Shown piece after piece: positions 28,292 to 36,700 of a stretch of 64,000 nt of DNA. Under the pieces are notes generated by a model. It was not told the origin of the DNA and made no database searches. It worked only from the letters and a program-made list of their open reading frames with translations. A program made the position numbers and the translations under genes. Numbering within the stretch: the first letter of the stretch is position 1; each line of letters starts with the position of its first letter. The stretch is from positions 1 to 64,000 of the forward strand of contig JAGVMA010000052.1 in assembly GCA_020054095.1 (NCBI GenBank), in the 5' to 3' direction. Origin of the DNA: Bacteroidia bacterium (GTDB lineage Bacteria; Bacteroidota; Bacteroidia; JADZBD01).

Positions 28292-29596
28292 ATGAATACT
28301 CGCAGGTCATTCCTTAAAAAAGCCGCTGCGGCAGCCGGAACACTATCGTTCATCGAAATCACAAATCCTATTTTTGCTGCCGAACTACAGAATAAAATCG
28401 ACAAACTGAAACATTTAACTCCCGATGAAGCAGCAAAAGATGAAGATTTTTGGAGCTGGGTGCGCGAAAGCTTTACGGTTTCGTCCACCATCATTAATTT
28501 GAATAACGGAGGCGTTAGCCCTCAACCCAAAGTAGTGCAAGATGCACACATTCAAAATTATCAAATGAGTAATTGGGGTCCATCTCATTTCATGTGGCAT
28601 ATATTAGACCAGGGACGCGAACCATTGCGCGCTAAAATTGCATTGCTTGCAGGATGCTCACCCGAAGAAATTGCCATTAACCGCAATTCAACCGAAGGTT
28701 TAAACACCATTATTTTTGGACTTAATTTAAAGGCTGGCGATGAAGTGGTTTTATCGAAATACGATTATCCTAACATGATGAATGCCTGGAAACAGCGCGA
28801 GAAACGCGATGGAATAAAATTAGTGTGGGTTGATTTTGATTTGCCGATAGAGAACGATAAAATTGCGGTGGCCACATATACAAAAGCAATTACATCTAAA
28901 ACCAAAATTGTACACATCACACACATGATTAACTGGAGCGGGCAATTAATGCCCGTGAAAGCAATTGCCGAAAATGCGCACGCTCGCGGCTGCGAAGTAA
29001 TTGTGGATGGCGCGCATACCTTTTGCCATATTGAATATAAAATAAATGATTTAGATTGCGATTACTACGCAACATCGCTGCACAAATGGGCATGCGCTCC
29101 GTTTGGCAGCGGCATGATGTACATTAAGAAAGACAAAATAAAAAATGTGTGGGCGCTTTTATCGGCACCCGAACCGGATGGAGCTGATATACGCAAATTC
29201 GAAAATTTAGGAACGCGAAACATGGCAGCCGAAATGGCTATTGCCAATGCATTGGATTTTCATAACACAATTGGTTCGGCACGAAAAGAAGCGCGCTTGC
29301 GTTATTTAAAAAATTATTGGTGTGGAAAAATTACACATCCAAAATTTAAACTCAATACATCGTTGCAAACTATGTGGAGCTGCGCCATTGCTAATTTTAG
29401 TATTGATGGTTGGGATGCGGGAGATATTGCATCTAAACTGATGGAGAAAAAGAAAATACACACCGTTGCCATTAAATGGGAAAAATTAAATGGCGTGCGT
29501 GTAACGCCTCATGTTTACACATCGTTGGCCGATTTAGATAAATTAGTGGAAGGCATAAAAGAAATTTGTGAGATGCCTGTGCCGTTAAAAAAATAA
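28292..29596 (+). CDS. Tat-exported class V PLP-dependent enzyme (aminotransferase / isopenicillin N epimerase-like)
   Basis: The chosen ATG at 28292 gives 434 residues starting with a twin-arginine signal, NTRRSFLKK followed by an Ala-rich hydrophobic stretch and a cleavage-like IFAAE. A longer frame reaching 28169 is rejected, because a TACATTTG promoter box sits at 28266-28273. The fold-type I PLP core is clear: NNGGVSPQP, the INRNSTEGLNTIIFG segment, the VDGAHTFCHI motif that holds the PLP aspartate, and the Schiff-base lysine in TSLHKWACAPFGSG. The Tat route fits a cofactor-bearing protein folded before export. It is related to cysteine desulfurases and isopenicillin N epimerases, but the reaction is not known. 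The RidA gene follows after one base. Confidence 0.88.
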   Translation: MNTRRSFLKKAAAAAGTLSFIEITNPIFAAELQNKIDKLKHLTPDEAAKDEDFWSWVRESFTVSSTIINLNNGGVSPQPKVVQDAHIQNYQMSNWGPSHFMWHILDQGREPLRAKIALLAGCSPEEIAINRNSTEGLNTIIFGLNLKAGDEVVLSKYDYPNMMNAWKQREKRDGIKLVWVDFDLPIENDKIAVATYTKAITSKTKIVHITHMINWSGQLMPVKAIAENAHARGCEVIVDGAHTFCHIEYKINDLDCDYYATSLHKWACAPFGSGMMYIKKDKIKNVWALLSAPEPDGADIRKFENLGTRNMAAEMAIANALDFHNTIGSARKEARLRYLKNYWCGKITHPKFKLNTSLQTMWSCAIANFSIDGWDAGDIASKLMEKKKIHTVAIKWEKLNGVRVTPHVYTSLADLDKLVEGIKEICEMPVPLKK

Positions 29597-29597
29597 A

Positions 29598-30083
29598 ATG
29601 CTGAACCGAACTACCATTTTTTCATTCATCATTATCGCTTTTATTACTGCGGGTATTCTGTTTTATTTTATCAATCAGAAACCCGAAATTTTTAAGCACC
29701 ACATTATTTTTACTGAACAGGCGCCCAAACCCATTGGGCCTTACAGCCAAGCTGTGCTAACGGGTAATACCTTATTTGTATCGGGGCAAATTGCCATTAA
29801 TCCGAAAACGGGAGTTTTAGATACTGCATCAATAAAAACAGAAACCGAACGTGTGATGAAAAACATTGGCGCAATTTTAACTGCCGCACAAATGAACTAT
29901 AGCAATATTGTGAAAACTACCATTTACTTAGCCGACTTAAAACAATTTGCTGAAGTAAACATACTATACGAATCGTATTTTAAAACTGCAGCCAATAATT
30001 ATTTTCCCGCTCGCGAAACTGTACAAGTATCTGCATTGCCCAAAGGCGCACACATAGAAATTTCGGTGATTGCCGTGAGGTAG
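29598..30083 (+). CDS. Membrane-anchored RidA-family enamine/imine deaminase
   Basis: This 161-residue protein has an N-terminal transmembrane helix (about residues 7-25) and then a complete Rid domain: EQAPKPIGPYSQAV, LFVSGQIAINPKTG, the VMKNIGAILTAAQMNYSNIVKTTIYLAD stretch and PARETVQVSALPKGAHIEIS. The arginine in PARETV is the conserved carboxylate-binding residue of active Rid proteins. RidA hydrolyses reactive enamines and imines made by PLP enzymes. It lies one base behind a Tat-exported PLP enzyme, and its own anchor puts the Rid domain in the periplasm too. The lack of a cysteine lipobox argues for a membrane anchor rather than a lipoprotein. Confidence 0.9.
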   Translation: MLNRTTIFSFIIIAFITAGILFYFINQKPEIFKHHIIFTEQAPKPIGPYSQAVLTGNTLFVSGQIAINPKTGVLDTASIKTETERVMKNIGAILTAAQMNYSNIVKTTIYLADLKQFAEVNILYESYFKTAANNYFPARETVQVSALPKGAHIEISVIAVR

Positions 30084-30118
30084 TAATCACATACTTAATA
30101 TTTGCAAATTTGTGATAA

Positions 30119-30708
30119 ATGAGTGGAAGAAATCTATATATAATTGCAGGATGTAATGGCGCAGGCAAAACCACTGCATCATTTACCATTCTCCCTGAAA
30201 TTATTAGTTGCAAAATTTTTGTAAATGCCGATGAAATAGCAAAAGGATTATCCCCGTTTGAACCTGAAAAGGTATCTGTGGATGCAGGAAAAATAACGCT
30301 AAACAGAATAAAAGATTTGCTCAACATGAACCAAAGTTTTGCATTTGAAACAACGCTATCAACTAAAAGTTTCAGAGGAACAATTATTAATGCAAAAAAC
30401 AAAGGATATAATATTACATTGCTTTTCTTTTCTTTTGGTTACGAAATGTGGAGCTAGCAAAAGAGCGTGTGAGAACGAGAGTATCTGAAGGCGGCCACAA
30501 TATTCCTCATGATGTAATAGAAAGAAGGTATATAAAAGGCATAAAAAATCTATTTGATATTTACGTTCCTATTCTTGATGGACTTATGATTTTTGACAAT
30601 TCTGAGGGAAAGCATAAATTAATTGCACAAAAAACAATTAATGGTAATTTCGAAATTATTAATGAACATACATTTTCCGAACTAAAAAATACTTATGACA
30701 AAAGCTGA
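30119..30708 (+). pseudogene. Zeta-toxin-like P-loop kinase, frameshifted at a CTTTT repeat
   Basis: The first part (30119-30457) has the P-loop AGCNGAGKTT, a VNADEIAKGL segment and FAFETTLST, the pattern of the zeta-toxin / COG4185 predicted ATPase group. It then runs out of frame into a stop. The second part (in another frame to 30708) continues with VELAKERVRTRVSEGGHNIP, the conserved lid and C-terminal half. The break coincides with three tandem CTTTT units at 30422-30436. Taking one unit out joins the halves as LLFFWLRNVELAKERV and gives a normal-length protein of 194 residues. It is therefore either a frameshift pseudogene or a phase-variable gene in the off state. Confidence 0.8.
30422..30436 (+). 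repeat. Three tandem CTTTT units inside the zeta-like gene
   Basis: The pentanucleotide CTTTT is present three times without gaps. Two copies would keep the host gene in frame. Units of this size are prone to slipped-strand mispairing. Confidence 0.85.
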
Positions 30709-30847
30709 ACAACAAAAAGAATTATTTGATAAAAAAACCAAAGGCCTTGAAATGGCGTACGAAAAACTTCTTGAGTTTAAAAAGAAAAACAACTCAGTGC
30801 TGGTAGTGATGCGCGATAACAAAATTTTGAGAATAAAACCAGAATAA
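30695..30847 (+). CDS. Small 50-residue protein, possible partner of the zeta-like kinase
   Basis: This short charged ORF starts at the ATG at 30695, inside the last codons of the kinase gene (14-base overlap in another frame). Its composition is Lys/Glu-rich and helical at the N-terminus (EQQKELFDKKTKGLEMAYEK), then it has a small strand-like end (VLVVMRDNKILRIKP). The overlap points to coupled translation. Small charged proteins next to a toxin-like kinase are usually antitoxins or regulators, but I did not recognise an antitoxin family, and the toxin-first order is less common. Confidence 0.6.
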   Translation: MTKAEQQKELFDKKTKGLEMAYEKLLEFKKKNNSVLVVMRDNKILRIKPE

Positions 30848-30913
30848 TTTCTGAATTGCCGTGAAGTGATTTTCTACTAAAATCAATTTAATTTTTATTG
30901 CCCAATTTGTCTT

Positions 30914-31228
30914 ATGAGATTAAAGTATTGGATAATTGCAGTAGTAGCAATAATATTATTTGTGATTGGGAAGCATATTTACAAAAGCCATATAATTGAA
31001 GAATATAAAACTGAAATTATTGTTTCGTTAGAAAAATATAAATTAATTAATCATCAATATCCAAAAAACTTAAACGAAACAGGTAAAGAATTAAAGTATA
31101 ACTTTCATTATACTACAGATAGTGCATTTCAGACATTTCGTGTTTCATACTCTTATGGAATAATGGAAACAAATACAATGGTATACGAAAGCGAAACAAA
31201 AAAGTGGGTTACTAAATTTAACTATTAG
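30914..31228 (+). CDS. Small membrane-anchored protein of unknown function
   Basis: This 104-residue protein has a single N-terminal transmembrane helix (about residues 5-19). A soluble part follows with Tyr-rich strands (ELKYNFHYTTDSAFQTFRVSYSYG). It resembles no family I can name. Its size and placement, followed after four bases by a lipoprotein fragment, suggest a small envelope operon in an accessory patch. Confidence 0.5.
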   Translation: MRLKYWIIAVVAIILFVIGKHIYKSHIIEEYKTEIIVSLEKYKLINHQYPKNLNETGKELKYNFHYTTDSAFQTFRVSYSYGIMETNTMVYESETKKWVTKFNY

Positions 31229-31232
31229 TTTT

Positions 31233-31739
31233 ATGAGACTGAAATTCATAAAATCTGTTTTTTCTGCCGCAATAATTTTAAATGCATGTGGCACTGACTC
31301 AGAAACAAACGTAACTGCAAATAAAATCAACCAATTAAGGGATAGCTTGTTTTATCAGATCACGGATTGTGTGAGTAGTTCCGGGAAAGTAAAAATAGTA
31401 ATGTATAAATCTACGGTCGAGCCATCGCTACAAGACTCATTGCCTGTCTTAACTAAAAAATTAGTGTTTGAGACGGATGCCGCAATCCGTATAAATGAGT
31501 TAATTAAACACTTTCCTGCTATTTAATAGCAAGACACCGTTCGACTTTTAAAAATTGTGGAGCAATGCGATTTGTTTTTTATTTGTGAAAACGACACCAT
31601 TCTATCTTGTGATTGGAAGCCAGTTGATGAATCTATATTAGTTGACCAAATAGCTATTAACAATGTATTTTACAAAGTAGAGAACTCACAGTTTAAATTG
31701 TTTACTAAACTGTTGTTACAAAAAAAACAACTATTGTGA
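31233..31739 (+). pseudogene. Lipoprotein gene interrupted by two consecutive in-frame stops
   Basis: The first 97 codons encode a lipoprotein with the lipobox LNAC near residue 19 and a charged body ending in ELIKHFPAI. A TAA-TAG pair at 31524-31529 stops it. The same frame then remains open to 31739, with protein-like text (EQCDLFFICENDTILSCDW, ILVDQIAINNVFYKV). A separate 60-codon ORF from the GTG at 31557 is possible, but the shared frame and continuous character favour one broken gene of about 168 codons. The family is unknown. Confidence 0.5.
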
Positions 31740-31750
31740 TACACTATTTA

Positions 31751-32422
31751 TTAAAGCAAATCAGGCCTGCGCTGCTTGGTGCGTGCTATGGATTGTTCCA
31801 TTTTCCATTTTTCAATTTCTTTGGCATTGCCCGATAATAAAACATCGGGCACTTGTAAGCCATTAAAATTTGCAGGACGTGTGTAAACGGGTGGTGCTAT
31901 TAATCCATCCTGAAAAGAATCAGATAGTGCCGAAGTTTCATCAGAAATTACACCCGGTATTAATCTGATAACAGCATCGCACACCACGGCAGCCGCTAAT
32001 TCGCCACCGGTTAGCACATAATTGCCTATTGATATTTCTTTGGTAATGTATCGTTCGCGCACACGCTCATCTATGCCTTTGTAATGGCCGCAAAGAATAA
32101 TTATGTTTTTACAGACGGATAATGTATTGGCGCATTTTTGGTCTAACAATTCGCCATCGGGGCTCATGTAAATAATTTCATCGTAGTGGCGATCAGCTTT
32201 TAAACTATCAATACAGCGGGCAATGGGTTCAATCATCATCACCATTCCGGCACCACCGCCAAAAGCATAATCATCCACACGCTTGTGCTTATCGGTAGCA
32301 AAAATGCGCAAATCAAAGAAATTAATTTCAACCAACCTTTTTTCAACAGCACGCTTTAATATTGAATGTTCAAATGGGCTGCAAAGCAATTCCGGAAAAA
32401 TGGTGATGATATCTATACGCAC
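31751..32422 (-). CDS. trmD: tRNA (guanosine-37-N1)-methyltransferase TrmD
   Basis: This 223-residue enzyme methylates G37 of tRNAs using S-adenosylmethionine and prevents frameshifting. SPOUT-class knot motifs are clear: [57 protein letters not shown], and the C-terminal [13 protein letters not shown]. The start codon is GTG at 32422. A TAATTTTA box ends four bases upstream, so the gene may be leaderless. The usual partners rpsP, rimM and rplS are not adjacent, which is normal in Bacteroidota. Confidence 0.95.
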   Translation of the reverse strand: MRIDIITIFPELLCSPFEHSILKRAVEKRLVEINFFDLRIFATDKHKRVDDYAFGGGAGMVMMIEPIARCIDSLKADRHYDEIIYMSPDGELLDQKCANTLSVCKNIIILCGHYKGIDERVRERYITKEISIGNYVLTGGELAAAVVCDAVIRLIPGVISDETSALSDSFQDGLIAPPVYTRPANFNGLQVPDVLLSGNAKEIEKWKMEQSIARTKQRRPDLL

Positions 32423-32435
32423 GGCATAAAATTAA

Positions 32436-32567
32436 TAAAGTTTGGGTTACTCCTGTTTCTATGAATCAAAAGAAACAGCTCTTTTGTTTTGGAGATTACA
32501 TCATGCAAGACAGCATACCGGAAGCCGGGCCAACTTTGCCCGGCAGGGTTTCTAACAATATCCCAAA
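32436..32567 (+). ncRNA. Candidate structured RNA (multi-branched fold)
   Basis: The 415-base gap upstream of trmD is not coding but highly structured. TTTGGG (32441-32446) pairs with CCCAAA (32562-32567). Inside it, CTCC/GGAG together with CTGTTTC/GAAACAG makes one arm (32450-32494), and GCCGGGC/GCCCGGC makes a second seven-pair GC hairpin (32524-32544). The pairing works on either strand. On the minus strand it would be an upstream leader of trmD. No known riboswitch or RNA family was recognised. Confidence 0.35.
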
Positions 32568-32602
32568 ATGTTTAACATTCTAATTTATTTTAATTGATAT
32601 TG

Positions 32603-32662
32603 AAAGCACCACAATCACCTGCCGGCAGGAGGGGTCATTGTTAAACTGCTGGTGCTTTTTAT
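32603..32662 (+). terminator. Terminator-like hairpin with internal palindrome
   Basis: AAAGCACCA (32603-32611) pairs with TGGTGCTTT (32650-32658), followed by TTATTG. The loop holds ACAAT/ATTGT and the perfect palindrome CCTGCCGGCAGG at 32618-32629. The orientation suits a plus-strand transcript, which would be the structured region just upstream. The remaining sequence to 32837 shows no gene. Confidence 0.45.
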
Positions 32663-32837
32663 TGCCTTGTTTGCTTGTGGTAACCTCGGTTGCATACTGT
32701 TGTACTAATGTCAATAAATTAGGAAAATTGGTTTAGTGCTAAACATTTTTCGTCCACTTTTTTTCTTGGAATTCAACAGTGGGGTAATAACTCTATTGCG
32801 TACACTCCCTCATTAAATGAATTAAAAACCAAATAAA

Positions 32838-32871
32838 TACAAAAAGGGCCGCAATTGCAGCCCTTTTTGTA
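32838..32871 (-). terminator. Terminator of the 32898-33674 gene
   Basis: TACAAAAAGGGC pairs with GCCCTTTTTGTA around a CGCAATTGCA centre. It sits 27 bases past the stop codon of the minus-strand gene. Confidence 0.75.
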
Positions 32872-32897
32872 TTCAACTAATCTCTCTTTCCTATAGC

Positions 32898-33674
32898 TTA
32901 CTTCTTTTTAAATTCAGTTACTATATTATCGTAACACAAATAATAACCACCCTTCACAAGGTTATTCAAATCTATTGTTTTGCCAAATCCTTTTTTCACC
33001 ACTGCACCATAGTAGTCATATACTTCAAACATCGTTTCACCCGAAAATGTTATAACATTTCCTTTTGCAGTGTAATCCACTTTAGGTGCAGTACCGCTTA
33101 CCAAGACGGGTTCAGAAAATTTAGGGTTATTAGTAAACCCCGTTTGCTTTACTCTAAATTTATTTTCGCCCGAGTGCAGTATTACTTTAAAAGAATACTG
33201 GTTCTCATCCGGTATTCCTTTGCCGTTTACTTCGCCTACCACTACCCATTTATTCCATCGAAACTGTTCAATTACAAATGGCAACGAACCTTCTTCGCCC
33301 ACTGTTGTCCAACTTAAATTTCCGCTATTATCTATTGCAATTGCTTTAGTAGTAAAAGTTGCTTTAGGTTTTAATGCCTCCGGATTTAAAACTTTAGGCG
33401 CACAACCATCTTTGTAGCGTATTTCTATTGCCACTTTTTCGCCCATTGTTATTTGCAATGCCGATAAATCCACTTCAAAAGCACTTGAGTTAACTTCATC
33501 AGTAGTAATTTGTCCGTTTACTAAAACTTGATAGGCACAATAACCCACACCTGAACTCGCGAGGCTGTTTTGCACATATAGATTTTTGTTTTGGTATTTA
33601 CCTTCAACAAATATCGAACCCGCAAAAACTGCCAGCGGAAGCGTTATTAAACATGTTGCAACTATTTTTTTCAT
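32898..33674 (-). CDS. Secreted beta-rich protein with a T9SS-like C-terminus
   Basis: This 258-residue protein has a signal peptide (ending PLAVFAG). It has a beta-sandwich-like middle with an ENKFRVKQTGF strand. Its last 60 residues (FEVYDYYGAVVKKGFGKTIDLNNLVKGGYYLCYDN and the Lys-rich end) look like a short version of a T9SS sorting domain but lack the usual PNP segment. Two cysteines lie near the N-terminus (GYCAYQV, KDGCAPK). It is downstream of the TerB-ABCG gene on the same strand, with 103 bases between them, and may be co-expressed. The function is unknown. Confidence 0.65.
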   Translation of the reverse strand: MKKIVATCLITLPLAVFAGSIFVEGKYQNKNLYVQNSLASSGVGYCAYQVLVNGQITTDEVNSSAFEVDLSALQITMGEKVAIEIRYKDGCAPKVLNPEALKPKATFTTKAIAIDNSGNLSWTTVGEEGSLPFVIEQFRWNKWVVVGEVNGKGIPDENQYSFKVILHSGENKFRVKQTGFTNNPKFSEPVLVSGTAPKVDYTAKGNVITFSGETMFEVYDYYGAVVKKGFGKTIDLNNLVKGGYYLCYDNIVTEFKKK

Positions 33675-33777
33675 CTTAGGTTTGAGGGGGTTAGGTGTTA
33701 TTACTCACAAAAGTATAGAAAAAACATACTAAGTCTCCTATAATTTTTTCATCCAAACTTAGTAATCCCAATAACAA

Positions 33778-36700
33778 CTAACGCTTTTTGCTGAAACGGC
33801 TAAAAAGGTTTTCCATGCCATTGATAAATCTCTTTAGCACATCGAAGTACAAAGTAACGGCAAGCATCAGCGACATCACCCATATCACACACATGTTGTA
33901 CCAAAAAGTGTAAAATGTTTTACCAAATGCTTTTTTTACCGGAGCATAAAAATGAGAGTTGAAATTTTCATCGGGGCTTAAAAACACAGGGTCGGCACGT
34001 TGTATAAGCTCGCCATCTTTTTCAATAATTTTATCTAACTCGGTTCCGTTTTTAACTAAGTCGGCTAAGCTTTCGTTTTCGTATTTGTTTTTCAGTTGCA
34101 AAAACTCTTCTTTGCTTTTCTCATCTTTGTTTAACTGCGAAACCAATTTATCTTTCGCATTTGCATTGTCGTTATATATTTTAACGTATGCCTGAAAAAG
34201 TTTGGTCAAGTATTCGCGCGCTTCGCCTATTAAATCGGCATTTACTTTACCTGAAACAAACATATCAGCTTTCCCGAATTTCACATTCGGTTTTTTTATT
34301 GCCGCTTGTTTTGTCAATTCGTTTTTCAGCAATAATAAATCTCCGTTTATTTCATCGGTCATTTTGCCTTGCGTTAATGCCGTTTCTATGTTATCTAACT
34401 TCGCTCTTAAGCGAGGTATCCAAAAATTTTTTCTGAAATCGGCATTGCTCGCCTCTCTGTCAAATTTATAGAACTTGCGCTCGTATTCGTTATTCATGAA
34501 TTGGTTTACTGCCAATCCTTCAAATGCCCAGCGCGATGCCATTACTTCGCCCGCAATAGGCACATTTTTTTGCGAAGTAAGCACCGGATTTAATTTCTCG
34601 AATTTTACAATAACACCGCTCAATAATAATTGCGGTATTAATAAAAATGGTATTAATATATAAATGGTAACTGCCGAATTGAAGCTTGCTGAAATATTTA
34701 AGCCCAGCATATTTGCAAAGCACGATGTGGTAAACAGCATCAGCCAATAATCCATCGTCATTCCTTTTATTTCCATTATCCAATTGCCGAGCAATACAAA
34801 TGTGATGGTTTGTATTGCCGATAAGGTAAACATGATACTTATTTTACTGAACAGATAACTCATCTTACTCAAATTCAAAAACGATTCGCGCTTTTGTATT
34901 TTACGGTCGCGGATAATTTCTTCGGCACTCACAGTTAATCCGATAAATAGCGCTACCACTACCGACATAAACATATATGCCGTTAAGTTTGAATTGTCTC
35001 TGAAGATGTATCCTATTTTGTTCGATGCATCAGTACTATAATACTTAACAAGGTAAGCCAATATAAAGGCAAGCAAAGGTGCTTCGAGTAAATTGATAAC
35101 CAAATATTGTGTGTTAGTCAATTTCGATTTCACATCGCGCGTTAAAAATACTTTAAACTGATTAAACTTGTTTGGTCGCTTAAATGTTGATTCCGGAATT
35201 TCTGTATGCGAATCTATTGCGCCAAGTTTCGATTCTATTTTTTCTCTGTAATGTATGTTCCACTCTGCTGGCGACATTTTACGGTTCGGAGTAAGATTCC
35301 CATACTCGTCCAAAACCTTACTTTCAATAATATTAAATATCTGCTCAGGATTTACGTTACCGCACTCCACGCACTCGCTGTTATCCGAATTAGCTTGAGC
35401 CACTAATTTTTTAAAGTAAATAACACCATCCACAGGATTTCCGTAATAAATCGGGAAACCGCCCACATCCAAAATAATTAACTTGTCAAACATTTTAAAT
35501 ATCTCTGACGATGGTTGGTGAATTACAACAAAAACCAATTTTCCTTTTAAAGCTAATTCCTTTAAAAGATCCATAATATTTTCCGAATCGCGCGATGATA
35601 AACCCGATGTAGGTTCATCTACATAAAGCACGTTGGGCTCGCGTATTAATTCTAAACCAATGTTTAATCGCTTGCGCTGTCCGCCCGAAATTGTTTTTTC
35701 AAGTGGGTTACCTACTTTTAAATCTTTCTTTTCAAATAGTCCTAAATCATTCAACACTTTTTCTACCATCACTTTTATTTTGCCATCGGGCAAGTTTCCA
35801 AAACACAATTTTGCGTTATAAAACAAGTTTTGGTAAACCGTTAATTCTTCAATCAGTAAATCATCCTGCGAAACGTGACCTATAACTCCTTCTACTTTGT
35901 TTTTTTCGGTATGTATATTTATTCCGTTAATGTAAACACCGCCCCCACTTGGGTACTCCATGCCATTAAGCACGTTTAATAATGTAGATTTTCCGGCTCC
36001 CGAACCGCCCATTATTCCAAGCAGTTTTCCGCTCTCTTCTCTAATATTTATATCGCGCAAGCCTAGGTTGCCGTTCTTAAATTTGTACTCTAAGTTTTTT
36101 GCTTCAAACGATATTTTCGCCTGCGATTCATCTTTTAAGTAGCGGCTGATAATATCTGAATAATAAATAGGCGATACTTTTGACGAACGGATCGATGAGC
36201 CTTCGGTTAAAATATAAATTTTTCCTTCGTTTATATTTTGACCATTCAGCAATAGATCGCTGTTACCAAAATAAAGGATGGCATAAATGTTAACACTCTG
36301 GAACCAAAGCACTCGCAACTGCCCATTTATGTTTTCGGAATAAATGTGTTTGGCTTCTTTAAATTTATTTTCCTTGTTGTTATCAACTATTAATACGGTA
36401 GAGTTATCAGGCGTATTATCAGCACGGTTCTGAATAAAATCTTGGCAGCGTTTAAATTCGCTGTCTTCAATATTAAATGTTTCGGCTACTGTTGCTACAA
36501 ACTCCAGCTCTTGTTCAGATATTTCGTTGCTCGAGTGTATAAACTCTATTAAACGAATAAGTACTACTATTTTTTGTTTCTGTGTAAGTTCCGAGTTTAT
36601 TTGTGTACATATTTTTAAAACCTTAACCGAGTTAAGTGATGTACGTTTTGCCGAGCCATCTTTCTTTTTTGATACTTGATGGTGAGCTTCTAAAAATTCA

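Noticed and set aside
32618-32629. CCTGCCGGCAGG palindrome as an attachment or recombination site
   Set aside because: It is a single copy with no integrase nearby and sits inside a terminator-like hairpin loop.
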